DNA from: Fodinibacter luteus
GTDB taxonomy: Bacteria; Actinomycetota; Actinomycetes; Actinomycetales; Dermatophilaceae
NCBI RefSeq assembly: GCF_039541575.1
Contig: NZ_BAABGM010000019.1
Coordinates: forward strand, 1 to 54,219
Reading direction: 5' to 3'
DNA length: 54,219 nt
Notes under the pieces: model-generated
What the model was told of the DNA's origin: nothing
Seen by the model: the letters and a program-made list of their open reading frames with translations, nothing else
Database searches by the model: none
Position numbers and translations under genes: made by a program
Shown here: piece by piece, positions 1 to 8,346 of the stretch
Numbering within the stretch: position 1 is the stretch's first letter
How the letters are laid out: each line of letters starts with the position of its first letter

Positions 1-41
1 GGCCCGCCTCATCCCGCGGACACGCCGTAACCCCACCAGTC

Positions 42-62
42 ACTTTCGTAACAGGCCCTAGG
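42..62 (+). repeat. 21-bp inverted repeat, left copy
   Basis: This 21-bp stretch is the reverse complement of 54160-54180 with a single mismatch (C/T at its 15th base). It lies in the gap before the tad operon. Its function is unknown. The right copy overlaps the stop codon of a partial gene, so this copy could be a displaced copy of that gene's 3' end or a shared intergenic element. Confidence 0.7.
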
Positions 63-121
63 TGGCCCGCCCCGAGCAGTCCGCTCGGCAGCCAGGTGGC
101 CCGCCCCGCGCAGTCCGCTCG
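60..121 (+). repeat. 28-bp direct repeat, two copies
   Basis: Copies at 60-87 and 94-121 differ at one base and are separated by 6 bp. A further shared piece (TCGTCCACAGG) follows at about 119 and 150. They lie in the leader of the ssd-tad operon. No gene was recognised in 1-208. Confidence 0.8.
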
Positions 122-208
122 TCCACAGGCCCGGCACCTCCGGGTCCTCGTCCACAGGGTGCCCGCCGGTCGTGGCGGCGGGTGCCGGGTGTGGCGCAGG
201 CTCCACCC

Positions 209-958
209 ATGTCGCTCACATCGCCCGTCATCGCCGTCGTCGGGGCGTCCGGGGGCCTCGGCGCGAGCACCCTCGCGCTCGCGGTCGGGCGCCGGCTGGC
301 CGCGACCGGGCCGCCCGCGGTCGTCGCCGACCTCGACCTCGCCCGCGGTGGCCTCGAGGTCACCGCCGGGGTCGAGCACCTGCCCGGCCGACGCTGGGAC
401 GACCTGCGGCAGGTGCGGGGCCGGCTGCCCCCTGACGCCCTGCTGCCCGTGCTCCCCGGCGAGGACGGGTGCCACGTCCTCTCGGCTCGCGGGGGCATCT
501 CGCCCGACCTGCCCGATGTCGCCGTCCGCGACGTCCTCGCCTCGCTCGCCTCCGGCCCGGCCCGGCTCGTCCTCGACCTGCCGGCCTGGAGCCCCGCCCT
601 GCCCCAGGTGCTCTCCGCCGGGTCTCTCGTCGTCGTGCTCACGGGCCTGCGCACCCGCGCGCTCGCCGACGCCGACGCCGTCGTCGCGCGGCTGCTCGAC
701 GGCGGGGTCGACGGCGGGGTCCACGGGTACCCGCCGTGCGACGTGCGCCTCGTCACCCGCGGGGCCCGCACCTCGGCCGAGGTGCTCGACGACGTCGTCG
801 CCCACCTCGGGGTGGCTCACCTGCACCACCTGCCCGACGATCCGCACGTCCCCCGGGACGCCGAGCGCGGCCTCTTCCCGGGGGTCGCGCGCGACGCCGT
901 ACGCCGGTGTGCCGACCGGGTCGTCTCGGTCGTCGACGACGTCGCGGACGCGTCGTGA
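209..958 (+). CDS. ssd: Ssd/CpaE-like MinD-family ATPase of the tad locus
   Basis: This is a 249-residue P-loop protein of the ParA/MinD superfamily, the type called septum-site-determining protein or CpaE-like when it heads actinobacterial tad loci. Residues about 8-20 form a deviant Walker A (GASGGLGAS) without the usual signature lysine. A hydrophobic strand with VLDLP at about residue 113 fits the Walker B region. The ATG at 209 was chosen because the longer reading frame from 62 crosses the upstream direct repeat and has no family-like sequence there. Its stop overlaps the GTG of tadA (GTGA), so the two genes are translationally coupled. By family it should position or assemble the Tad machine at the membrane. 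ATPase activity is uncertain given the degenerate P-loop. Confidence 0.8.
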   Translation: MSLTSPVIAVVGASGGLGASTLALAVGRRLAATGPPAVVADLDLARGGLEVTAGVEHLPGRRWDDLRQVRGRLPPDALLPVLPGEDGCHVLSARGGISPDLPDVAVRDVLASLASGPARLVLDLPAWSPALPQVLSAGSLVVVLTGLRTRALADADAVVARLLDGGVDGGVHGYPPCDVRLVTRGARTSAEVLDDVVAHLGVAHLHHLPDDPHVPRDAERGLFPGVARDAVRRCADRVVSVVDDVADAS

Positions 959-2136
959 GCGCGCGGGCCGGGCCGTTCGGGGATGCCGTCGAGCGGTCCA
1001 TCCGGGCGGGTGACCCGCCGACGCCGGCGGGTGTGGCGCGGATCGCTGCGCAGCACACCGCCACCCTGGGCGTCGACGGCCGGGCGTCGGCGGAGCGACG
1101 GCTGCTCGAACGGCTCGTGGGCCTCGGTCCGCTCGAGGCGCTCTCGAGCGACCCCGAGGTCACCGATGTCATGGTCAACGGCGACGGCGTGGTGTGGGTC
1201 GACCGCGGGCAGGGTGTCGAGCGCAGCGCCACGAGGGTGGCTGCCGACGACCTGCGCCCCCTCGCGGTCCGGCTGGCGGGCCTGGCCGGGCGGCGGCTCG
1301 ACGACGCCCAGCCGTGGGTCGACGGCGTGCTGCCGACGGGGGTGCGGCTGCACGCCGTGCTCCCGCCACTCGCCGACGGCGGCCCGCACGTCAGCCTGCG
1401 GTTCGCGCGGCACCGGCCCGATGGGGTCGGGGCGCTCCTTCGCCTCGGCGCCGTCACACCCGAGCTGGCGGTCGTCCTGCGCGGGCTCGTCCGGGCCCGG
1501 GTGTCGCTCGTCGTCACCGGTGGCACCGGTGCGGGGAAGACGACGGTGCTCGCGGCTCTCCTTGCCGAGTGCGCACCCACCGAGCGCATCGTCGTCGTCG
1601 AGGACGTGCGAGAGCTCGACCCGCTCCACCCGCACGTCGTGCGGCTCCAGGGGCGCACACCCAACGTCGAGGGCGCCGGCGGGGTCACCCTCGTCGACCT
1701 CGTCCGCCAGGCCCTGCGGATGCGTCCCGACCGGCTCGTCGTCGGAGAGGTCAGGGGCGCCGAGGTGCGCGAGCTGCTCGCGGCGCTCAACACCGGGCAC
1801 GAGGGTGGGATGAGCACCGTCCACGCGAACGGTCCGGACGAGCTGCCCGCGAGGATCGAGGCGCTCGGGGCCCTCGCCGGGATGCCCCGCACGGCCGTCC
1901 ACGCCCAGCTCCGCGAGGCGTTGCGCGCCGTCGTCCACGTCACACGCACCGCAGGCGCCCGGCGCGTCGAGCGAATCGGGGTCGTCGTGCCCGACGCCCG
2001 TGACTCCGCCTGCGTGCGCGTCGCCGTGGCAGCGACCTGTGGTGCCGACGGTCTCGTCGCCGGGCCGGGGTACGACCGGCTGCTCGAGCTCGTTCCGTCG
2101 TTGGGGTCGCTGTCCCGCCGGGTCGGGCCGTGCTGA
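955..2136 (+). CDS. tadA: TadA/CpaF-type secretion ATPase
   Basis: This is a 393-residue type II/IV secretion ATPase that powers Flp/Tad pilus assembly in the cytoplasm. An N-terminal domain (about 40-160, with the VTDVMVNG motif) precedes the ATPase core. Walker A is GGTGAGKTT near residue 188, followed by an Asp box (VVEDVREL), a Walker B-like strand (RLVVGEVRG) and a His box (MSTVHAN). The GTG start at 955 overlaps the ssd stop. The gene overlaps tadB by 7 bp. Length is normal for actinobacterial TadA (Rv3659c type). Confidence 0.93.
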   Translation: MSARAGPFGDAVERSIRAGDPPTPAGVARIAAQHTATLGVDGRASAERRLLERLVGLGPLEALSSDPEVTDVMVNGDGVVWVDRGQGVERSATRVAADDLRPLAVRLAGLAGRRLDDAQPWVDGVLPTGVRLHAVLPPLADGGPHVSLRFARHRPDGVGALLRLGAVTPELAVVLRGLVRARVSLVVTGGTGAGKTTVLAALLAECAPTERIVVVEDVRELDPLHPHVVRLQGRTPNVEGAGGVTLVDLVRQALRMRPDRLVVGEVRGAEVRELLAALNTGHEGGMSTVHANGPDELPARIEALGALAGMPRTAVHAQLREALRAVVHVTRTAGARRVERIGVVVPDARDSACVRVAVAATCGADGLVAGPGYDRLLELVPSLGSLSRRVGPC

Positions 2137-2897
2137 CGGCGGGCGTCCTCGTCGTCCTGGCCGTGCTCGTGTGGCCGTGGAGGCCGCGACCACGCCCTCA
2201 CCCGTCATCGCACCCCCGTGCCGGTGCACCGGCGGGTCCCGATCCGCTCCCTCGCGCCGGACCGCGCGCGTGGGTGCGGCCCCCTGGCGCGGGTCGTCAC
2301 CACGGGGGCACGCGTACCCGGCGGGTGGACGGTTCGTGGGTGGCTGACTTCGCGGAGGTCGTCGCCGTCGGGCTCGAGGCCGGCCTCGACCTCGGCTCGG
2401 CTGCGCGCGTCGCGGCGCGGTCCCCGGCGGTGTCCAGGGGCGCACCGTGGCTCGACGCGACCCTGGCGCAGTCCCTCTCCGACGGACGCGGTGTCGCCGC
2501 CCTGCTCCGTGAGCTCCCGGGCCTCAGCGTGCAGGAACGGCAGGACCTCGGGCTCCTTGCCTCCGCCTGGCGACTGGCCGACGACGTGGGAGCCGGGACG
2601 GCGGCGGTCACGGCCGAGGCCGCGGCGTCGATCCGCGGGCGCCAGGCGGCACGGGCCCGCACCGCGGTCGTCGTCGCCGGCCCGCGCGCGTCGATGTGGC
2701 TGCTGTCGGTCCTGCCGGTCGCGGGCCCGGTCGCCGCGGCCCTCGTCGGCATCGGCCCCGGCAGGCTCTACGGCACCCAGCCGGCGCGGGTGCTCGCGGT
2801 CACGGGGCTGTTGCTCACGGCAGCCGGGTGGTGCTGGGCGAGGTCGCTGCTGCACCGGGCGCAGCGACCGGGGCGCACCGGCAGGGCGACGGGATGA
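2130..2897 (+). CDS. tadB: TadB-like inner-membrane platform protein
   Basis: This is a 255-residue membrane protein of the type II secretion F-domain family, the TadB half of the Tad platform. It opens with a short hydrophobic segment and a Pro/Arg-rich linker. A helical cytoplasmic F domain follows (about 75-170, with EVVAVGLEAGLDLGSAARVAA), then two C-terminal membrane segments (about 190-235). The GTG start lies inside the end of tadA, and its TGA overlaps the ATG of tadC (ATGA), so tadABC is one coupled operon. Confidence 0.85.
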   Translation: MLTAGVLVVLAVLVWPWRPRPRPHPSSHPRAGAPAGPDPLPRAGPRAWVRPPGAGRHHGGTRTRRVDGSWVADFAEVVAVGLEAGLDLGSAARVAARSPAVSRGAPWLDATLAQSLSDGRGVAALLRELPGLSVQERQDLGLLASAWRLADDVGAGTAAVTAEAAASIRGRQAARARTAVVVAGPRASMWLLSVLPVAGPVAAALVGIGPGRLYGTQPARVLAVTGLLLTAAGWCWARSLLHRAQRPGRTGRATG

Positions 2898-3451
2898 TCA
2901 CGCGCGTCGACCTCGTCGTCGGCATCCTCGTCGCGCTCGCGGTCGTGGGGTGGCCGCCGCGGTGGGGTGGGCAGGGCGGGGCCACGGGGTCCCCGGGCGG
3001 CGACGGCGCACCCGCTCACCCCACCGTCGACGAGGCGTGTGCCGCGCTGGGGCTCGTAGCGGCAGCCCTGCGCAGCGGTGCCGGGTCGGTCGAGGCCCTC
3101 GAGGCCGTCGCGAGGCTCGTCGGGGGGCCGGCCGGCGCCGAGCTGGCCGTCGTCGCGGCTGCGCACCGATGGGGTGAGGACCCGGACCGGGCCTGGTCGC
3201 GCGTCGGCCCCGGGTGGGCCGCTGCGGCGGTCGCCTGGCATGCGGCGCACACGGCGGGGGCGGCCCCGGCCGGGCTCCTCGCCGCGGCCGCGGACCGGAT
3301 GCGAGAGGAGGAGGCCCGGCGCGTCGAGGCGGCGGTCCAGCGGGCCGGGGTCCTGATCGTCCTGCCGCTCGGCGCCTGCTTCCTGCCCGGCTTCGTCGCG
3401 ACGACGGTGGCGCCCTTCGTCCTGCTCCTGCTCGACGGGCTGCTCCCGTGA
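2894..3451 (+). CDS. tadC: TadC-like inner-membrane platform protein
   Basis: This is a 185-residue F-domain protein paired with TadB. A leading membrane helix (residues about 4-20) is followed by a Gly-rich linker and a cytoplasmic helical domain (about 45-150, with ALRSGAGSVEALEAVARLVGG). The C-terminal hydrophobic hairpin is at about 155-185. The ATG at 2894 overlaps the tadB stop and is preferred to the much longer frame from 2696, which would run deep inside tadB. It is short, as is usual for actinobacterial TadC. Confidence 0.85.
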   Translation: MITRVDLVVGILVALAVVGWPPRWGGQGGATGSPGGDGAPAHPTVDEACAALGLVAAALRSGAGSVEALEAVARLVGGPAGAELAVVAAAHRWGEDPDRAWSRVGPGWAAAAVAWHAAHTAGAAPAGLLAAAADRMREEEARRVEAAVQRAGVLIVLPLGACFLPGFVATTVAPFVLLLLDGLLP

Positions 3452-3459
3452 GCAAGATC

Positions 3460-3529
3460 GTCGCGCTCGCCGTCCACACCCGTCGCCCGACACCGTCGCG
3501 CTCGCCGTCCACACCCGTCGCCCGACACC
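3460..3529 (+). repeat. 35-bp perfect tandem repeat, two copies
   Basis: Two identical 35-bp units, 3460-3494 and 3495-3529, sit immediately after the tadC stop and before the pilin gene. They could mark replication slippage or a processing site between the platform genes and the highly expressed pilin. Confidence 0.88.
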
Positions 3530-3629
3530 GCTCCCGTCCACAGGTTCGAGCCGGTCCTCGCCCTGCGGACCGGTCCCGTCGACAGTTGACGCAGGGCGCG
3601 AGAGCCGCGCCGAGGGAGCAGGAGGCATC

Positions 3630-3989
3630 ATGACGACGAGGGTGGTTCGAATCATGTCCGGAACGTGGGCCAGGGGGGCGCGAGCCGTGCCGAGGGTCTC
3701 CACGTGGGGGCCGGGGATCGGCGCGACGGGGGCGCGGGTCCGGGGGTGGCGGTCCGTGACCGGCGCGACGGGGGCGTGGGGCCGGGGGTGGCGGTCCGTG
3801 ACCGGCGCGCGCCGGGTGCTGGCCCGGGCGAGGGCGGTCGGGGAGCAGGGGATGACGACCGCGGAGTACGCCGTGGGCACGATGGCCGCGGTCGCCTTCG
3901 CCGGGTTGCTCCTCGCCGTCGTCCGCTCCGGGCCGGTGAAGAACGCGCTGTCCCAGGTGATCGTCGCCGCGCTCGGCTCGGGGTCGTGA
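3630..3989 (+). CDS. Flp-like pilin, DUF4244 type
   Basis: This is a 119-residue protein whose C-terminal 45 residues are a Flp-type pilin module. MTTAEYAVGTMAAVAF supplies the conserved Glu+5/Tyr beside a single membrane helix, as in the DUF4244 pilins that follow tadC in actinobacteria. The first 70 residues are basic and contain two copies of GWRSVTGA, encoded by a duplicated stretch of about 26 bp near 3745 and 3787. A good ribosome site (GGAGG) precedes the ATG at 3630. An internal ATG at 3852 would give just the pilin part, so the long leader may be non-native. The stop overlaps the next GTG. Confidence 0.8.
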   Translation: MTTRVVRIMSGTWARGARAVPRVSTWGPGIGATGARVRGWRSVTGATGAWGRGWRSVTGARRVLARARAVGEQGMTTAEYAVGTMAAVAFAGLLLAVVRSGPVKNALSQVIVAALGSGS

Positions 3990-4363
3990 CGAGGCGAGGT
4001 CGCCCCGACCGGGGGGCCGCCACCGCCGAGCTGGCGGTGGCGCTCCCCAGCCTCGTCCTCGTCCTCGCCGTCGCCCTCGCGGCGGTCGACCTGGGCCTCG
4101 CGCAGGTGCGGTGCGTCGACGCCGCTCGGGTGGGGGCCCGGCTGTTGGCGCGCGGCGAGCCGCGAGACGTCGTCCTGCGCGCGGCCGGTCGAGCGGCCCC
4201 ACCGGGTGCCCAGGTCGTGCTCGCGTCCGACGACGGGCAGGTGAGCGTCTCGGTCACCGGTCGGGTCCCCGGGGTGCTGGCGCCGCTCGGCATCCTCGAC
4301 CCCCCGAGGTCCACGGCCGTGGCACGGTCCGAGCCGGGGCCGGGGCCGGGGCGGGGACCGTGA
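3986..4363 (+). CDS. TadE-like pseudopilin
   Basis: This is a 125-residue protein starting with a short basic segment and the TadE signature (GAATAELAVALPSLVLVLAVALAAVDL, shown in two parts: Glu near residue 13, helix to about 35). A small extracytoplasmic domain follows. The GTG at 3986 overlaps the pilin stop, and the end overlaps the next gene's GTG. By family it is a minor pilin-like subunit of the Tad apparatus. Confidence 0.82.
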   Translation: MTRRGRPDRGAATAELAVALPSLVLVLAVALAAVDLGLAQVRCVDAARVGARLLARGEPRDVVLRAAGRAAPPGAQVVLASDDGQVSVSVTGRVPGVLAPLGILDPPRSTAVARSEPGPGPGRGP

Positions 4364-4791
4364 CCGGAGGAGCCGTCGTGGTGCCGGCCCTGGGAGGCGG
4401 CCGGACGGTCGGGCCCGGTGCGGAGGAGGGGAGCGCCACCGTGCTCGTCGTCGGGGCGGCGGCCGCTGTCACCGTGGTCCTTGCAGGCGTGCTCGTCGTC
4501 GTGGGGGTCGTGCGCGACGCCCACCGGGCCGGGGCCGCCGCCGACCTCGCGGCGCTCGCAGCGGCGGCACCGAGCCTCACCGGGGCGGGGACGGACTGCG
4601 GTTCAGCGGCGGCCGTGGCGCAGGCGAACGGGGCTGAGCTCACGGGGTGCCGGCCCGCTCACGACGGGTCGGTCCTGGTGCAGGTGCGAGTCGTCCTCAG
4701 CCCTCCAGCGGGATGGGGGTGGCTCCCGGACGCCGTCGTGGCCCGGGCCCGGGCCGGCACCGTGACGGAGGGCGTGACGGATGGTGGGTGA
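4360..4791 (+). CDS. TadE/TadG-like secretion-neighbourhood protein
   Basis: This is a 143-residue protein of the actinobacterial 'helicase/secretion neighbourhood TadE-like' type (Rv3654c-like). It has a short N-terminus, a GSATVLVVGAAAA membrane helix at about residues 25-50, the conserved RAGAAADLAALAAA segment and a small Cys-containing domain (Cys at about 76 and 94). GTG 4360 overlaps the previous stop; GTG 4378, 7 bp after a GGAGG, is an equally good start. Its last codons fall in the first copy of a 44-bp tandem repeat, so the C-terminus may have been altered by repeat expansion. Confidence 0.75.
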   Translation: MTGGAVVVPALGGGRTVGPGAEEGSATVLVVGAAAAVTVVLAGVLVVVGVVRDAHRAGAAADLAALAAAAPSLTGAGTDCGSAAAVAQANGAELTGCRPAHDGSVLVQVRVVLSPPAGWGWLPDAVVARARAGTVTEGVTDGG

Positions 4792-4879
4792 CCCGGGCCG
4801 GCACCGTGACGGAGGGTGTGACGGATGGTGGGTGACCCGGGCCGGCACCGTGACGGAGGGCGTGACGGACGGTGGGTGA
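4748..4879 (+). repeat. 44-bp tandem repeat, three copies
   Basis: Three head-to-tail 44-bp units (4748-4791, 4792-4835, 4836-4879) differ at only two positions. The first unit encodes the end and stop of the preceding TadE/G-like gene. The unit length is not a multiple of three. Copies two and three carry the same sequence past the stop codon. Confidence 0.9.
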
Positions 4880-4885
4880 GCCTGG

Positions 4886-5398
4886 TCAGACCGTGGGGTC
4901 GGTGCCCTCGGCGCGGCTCCGTGGCGTCTCGCCTGCCGGGGGGCGGGAGGCGGGTGCCTCGGCCCGGTGGTCGTCGGCGAGGTCGCGCGTGCCCGGAGCG
5001 ACCGGTTCGGTGCCACGGGCGTCGGCCTCCTGCCGAAGTTGGGCCGTCTCCTCCTCGCGCAGCCGGCGCTCCTCCATGAGCTGCCGGTCGCGCGCCGCGA
5101 CCTCCTCCTTGAGGCGGCGCTCGTCCTCGACCCGCTGGGCCTCGGCCGCGGCGGCGGCCTCCTTCGCCTGCACCCGGCGACGCTTGCCGCGTCGCAGGCC
5201 GCTGCGCAGGATCGCCCAGCCGAGCCAGAAGAGCGAGATGACGACCATGCCGGTGACGAGGAGGGTCAGCGGGGGCAGGCTGAGCGTGCCGCCCAGGATC
5301 TCGACGTCGACGGTGTCGGTGAGCTGGGCGGTCCCCGCGAACAGCAGCACACCCGCCGCGGCAGCGAGCAGGACGAGGAGGACTCCGAGAAGCACCAT
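4886..5398 (-). CDS. Two-TM membrane protein with charged coiled coil
   Basis: This is a 170-residue protein of unknown function. Residues 1-25 and 45-65 are hydrophobic helices. A basic stretch (RRGKRRR) follows, then a Glu/Arg/Ala-rich coiled coil (about 80-128) and a disordered acidic tail. The topology resembles small LapA-like membrane proteins, but I do not assign it. It is convergent with the tad operon and ends 7 bp from the 44-bp repeats. It lies downstream of the helicase gene on the same strand, with a 75-bp gap. Confidence 0.7.
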   Translation of the reverse strand: MVLLGVLLVLLAAAAGVLLFAGTAQLTDTVDVEILGGTLSLPPLTLLVTGMVVISLFWLGWAILRSGLRRGKRRRVQAKEAAAAAEAQRVEDERRLKEEVAARDRQLMEERRLREEETAQLRQEADARGTEPVAPGTRDLADDHRAEAPASRPPAGETPRSRAEGTDPTV

Positions 5399-5473
5399 GG
5401 GGCGACCCTACCGGCGCCCTTCGGCCCAGACCGTCCTACGACCGGGACATGTGTCACCGGCCCGCTCGACCCG

Positions 5474-7753
5474 TCAGCCGGCGGCCGCGAGCGCGAGCTC
5501 GAGCACGGTCACCGCGCCGGCCTTGTCGAGCGGCTCGTTGCCGTTCCCGCACTTGGGCGACTGCACGCAGGCCGGGCAGCCGGCTTGGCACGTACACCCC
5601 AGCACCGCGTCGCGGGTGGCCCGCACCCAGGTCTCGAAGGCGGCGAACCCGCGCTCGGCGAAGCCCGCGCCCCCCGGGTAGCCGTCGAAGACCATGATCG
5701 TCGGCTGCGCGGTGTCGGGGTGCAGGGCGGTCGACACGCCACCGACGTCCCACCGGTCCGAGGTGGCGACGAGGGGGAGCATGCCGATCGCGGCGTGCTC
5801 GGCCGCGTGGAGGGCACCGGGCACGCGGTCCTCGGCCACCCCGGCCGCGTCGAGGACGTCGGCGGGTACCGTCCACCACACCGCCTTCGTCGTCAGGGCG
5901 CGCTCGGGCAGGTCGAGAGGGTGGGTGCCGAGCACCTCGCCCGACGGCAGCCGGCGCAGGAAACCCGTGACCTGCGTCGTCACCCGCACCGTGCCGAACG
6001 AGGCCTGGGCCCTGGCGCGGCGGTCGGTGCGCTCGGTGGCGAGGATGTCGAAGCGGCTCACCGACTGCGCATGCGTCGACCACCCGGGGTCGCCGCGCAC
6101 GACGTGGGCCGCGCGCGCCTGGAGGTCGAGCTCGGTGACGACCCACGTCTCGCCCTGGTGCACGTGCACGGCTCCGGTGTGCACCTGGCTGTGCGACGAC
6201 GCCTCGTCGACCGTGCCGAGCACCCGCCCGGTCCGGGCCTCGACGACCGCGACGACGTCGCTGGTCCCCCGCAGCGAGATGTGCTCGGTGGGCCGGTCCT
6301 CCCGGGCCCAGAACCACCCCGACGGCCGCCGCCGCAGGATGCCGTTCGTCACGAGCGTGTCGAGCAGCCGCCGTGCGTCGGGCCCGAACATCGGCAGGTC
6401 CGCCTCCGACAGCGGCAGCTCGGCCGCGGCGGCCGCGAGGTGCGGGGCGAGCACGTGCGGGTTGAGGGGGTCCATGACCGTCTCCTCGACCGGCGCCCCG
6501 AACACCGCCTCGGGGTGGCGCACGAGGTAGGTGTCGAGCGGGTCGTCGGCGGCCACGAGCACGGCGAGCGACTCCTCCCCCGACCGCCCGGCCCGGCCGG
6601 CCTGCTGCCACAGGCTCGCGCGGCGCCCGGGCCACCCGGCCAGGACGACGGCGTCGAGCCCGCTGACGTCGATGCCCAGCTCGAGCGCGTTCGTCGCCGC
6701 GAGGCCACGGACCGTGCCGTCCCGCAGCCCGCGCTCGATCGCCCTGCGGTCCTGGGGGAGGTAGCCGCCGCGGTACGCCGACACCCCCTCGGCGCGCCCG
6801 GGGTCGTCCTGCTCGACGCGTCGGCGGGCATTCGTCGCGAGCGCCTCGGCCCCGGCCCGGCTGCGGGCGAAGGCCACCGCCTGCACGCCGTCGAGCACGA
6901 GCCGCGCGAGGATCTCGGCTGCCTCGGTCGTCGCCGACCGACGGTGGCCGTCCTCGGTCGACGGTTCCCACAGCGCGAACGTCATGGCCCCGCGAGGCGA
7001 GCCGTCGTCGGTGACGGCCGCGACCGGCATCCCGACGAGGCGCGACGCGTGACCGGCGGGCTCGCTGACCGTCGCCGAGGCGAGCACGAACGTCGGCGAC
7101 GCCCCGTAGCGGGCCGCCACCCTCCGCAACCGGCGCAGCACCGACGCGACGTGCGATCCGAACACCCCGCGGTAGACGTGGCACTCGTCGACGACGACGT
7201 ACCTCAGCGAGCGCAGGAACCGCGACCAGCGGTCGTGCCCGGGCAGCAGGGAGTGGTGCAGCAGGTCAGGGTTCGTGAGCACGACGTTCGCGTGGTCGCG
7301 CACCCACCGGCGCTCGTCGGGCGGGGTGTCGCCGTCGTAGGTCGCGGCACGCACCCCGGGCACGGCCATCGCCTCGACCCGGGCGAGCTGGTCGGCCGCC
7401 AGGGCCTTCGTCGGCGCGAGGTAGAGCGCCGTGGCGCCGCGCCCGCCCGGCGTCGCCGCCCCCTCGACGACGGCCGACAGCACCGGCACGAGGTAGCCCA
7501 GGCTCTTGCCGGATGCCGTGCCGGTGGCGAGCACCACGTGCCGCCCGGCGCTCGCGAGCTCGATGGCCGCCCGCTGGTGCGACCACGGACGCTCGATCCC
7601 GGCGGCGAGCAGGGCGGAGAGCACGACGGGGGAGAGGTCGTCCGGCCACTGGCCGAGCCGGGCCGAGCGGGCCGGCACGTGCTCGACGTGGAGCAGGCGA
7701 TCGGCGCTCGATCTCGCCGTGAGGACGGCGAGGTGCTGGTCGGGAGTGGACAC
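5474..7753 (-). CDS. DEAD/DEAH-box helicase with C-terminal DUF1998 Cys cluster (MrfA/Rv3649 type)
   Basis: This is a superfamily 2 helicase of about 759 residues. It shows motif I (ATGTASGKS), a DECH motif II (VVVDECHVY), SAT motif III (ASATVSEP) and motifs V-VI ending in WQQAGRAGR. The C-terminus is the DUF1998 region with FDGYPGGAGFAERGF and a cysteine cluster (CTCQAGCPACVQSPKCG), likely metal-binding. Relatives such as Bacillus MrfA act in DNA repair. The GTG at 7753 (VSTPDQHLAVL) is preferred. An in-frame start at 7813 would leave only 15 bp before the divergent STAS gene and adds 20 unconserved residues. In actinobacteria this gene is often found beside tad and STAS genes, as here. Confidence 0.9.
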   Translation of the reverse strand: MSTPDQHLAVLTARSSADRLLHVEHVPARSARLGQWPDDLSPVVLSALLAAGIERPWSHQRAAIELASAGRHVVLATGTASGKSLGYLVPVLSAVVEGAATPGGRGATALYLAPTKALAADQLARVEAMAVPGVRAATYDGDTPPDERRWVRDHANVVLTNPDLLHHSLLPGHDRWSRFLRSLRYVVVDECHVYRGVFGSHVASVLRRLRRVAARYGASPTFVLASATVSEPAGHASRLVGMPVAAVTDDGSPRGAMTFALWEPSTEDGHRRSATTEAAEILARLVLDGVQAVAFARSRAGAEALATNARRRVEQDDPGRAEGVSAYRGGYLPQDRRAIERGLRDGTVRGLAATNALELGIDVSGLDAVVLAGWPGRRASLWQQAGRAGRSGEESLAVLVAADDPLDTYLVRHPEAVFGAPVEETVMDPLNPHVLAPHLAAAAAELPLSEADLPMFGPDARRLLDTLVTNGILRRRPSGWFWAREDRPTEHISLRGTSDVVAVVEARTGRVLGTVDEASSHSQVHTGAVHVHQGETWVVTELDLQARAAHVVRGDPGWSTHAQSVSRFDILATERTDRRARAQASFGTVRVTTQVTGFLRRLPSGEVLGTHPLDLPERALTTKAVWWTVPADVLDAAGVAEDRVPGALHAAEHAAIGMLPLVATSDRWDVGGVSTALHPDTAQPTIMVFDGYPGGAGFAERGFAAFETWVRATRDAVLGCTCQAGCPACVQSPKCGNGNEPLDKAGAVTVLELALAAAG

Positions 7754-7827
7754 TCCGACTACGGTAATCCTCGGTCCCGACACGCTGGCGGGGCAGACGA
7801 CCTGCGCGTTCACAAGGAGCCACGCCC

Positions 7828-8163
7828 GTGGAGCTGACCGTCACCACCTCCCACCACGACGACGTCAGCGTCGTCACGGTCGCCGGCGAGGTCGACGTCT
7901 ACACGGCGGCGCAGCTGCGCGCCGCCCTCGACGAGGAGATCGCGGCGGGCCGCCCGTGCCTCGTCGTCGACCTCGAGCAGGTCACGTTCCTCGACTCGAC
8001 CGGCCTGGGCGTGCTCGTCGGTCGCCTCAAGCTCGTCCGCAACCAGAGCGGGTGGCTCAAGATCGTCTGCTCCAACGACCGCATCCTCCGGGTCTTCCGG
8101 ATCACCGGGCTCGACAAGGTCTTCGGCATCCACGCCAGCGTCGCCGACGCGCTCGCCGCCTGA
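7828..8163 (+). CDS. STAS-domain anti-sigma factor antagonist (BldG/SpoIIAA-like)
   Basis: This 111-residue protein is a single STAS domain. Ser57 in LDSTGLG is the residue phosphorylated by anti-sigma kinases in this family, and the unphosphorylated form releases the sigma factor. The GTG at 7828 follows AAGGAG at a spacing of about 9. No kinase or sigma gene lies nearby, so its partner is encoded elsewhere. It is divergent from the helicase; their promoters share 7754-7827. Confidence 0.88.
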   Translation: MELTVTTSHHDDVSVVTVAGEVDVYTAAQLRAALDEEIAAGRPCLVVDLEQVTFLDSTGLGVLVGRLKLVRNQSGWLKIVCSNDRILRVFRITGLDKVFGIHASVADALAA

Positions 8164-8271
8164 ACCGGGGGCCGCTGGGGCATCCTCCCGCGGCTGCGCG
8201 GGGCCCGCCACTCCTCACGCGTGACGTGACTCACGCCGGGGGAGGGGGACACACGGGGGTGGGACGGCGGG

Positions 8272-8277
8272 TAAGGT
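8272..8277 (+). promoter_or_regulatory. Candidate -10 element upstream of the pyrophosphatase gene
   Basis: TAAGGT lies 70 bp before the ATG in an otherwise GC-only stretch, a plausible actinobacterial -10. I see no clear -35 box, so this is tentative. Confidence 0.3.
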
Positions 8278-8346
8278 GCGCCCGGGCGTCCCAGCCGTCG
8301 GCGACTTTTCGCCCGGGGCGCGAACACACCCGTCAAGGAGGATGCA

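Noticed and set aside
42..62. MtrA-type or other known regulator box
   Set aside because: A GTCAC-N4-GTAAC pattern exists around the left copy, but the right copy lacks the first half, so the shared sequence is not explained by that motif.
1..208. Longer start for the Ssd/CpaE-like gene at 62 or 96
   Set aside because: The added residues come from the direct repeats and contain no family sequence; ATG 209 directly precedes the P-loop strand.
4967..7837. 956-codon plus-strand frame opposite the helicase
   Set aside because: It runs antisense to the conserved DUF1998 helicase and shows Arg/Gly/Pro-rich composition without motifs.
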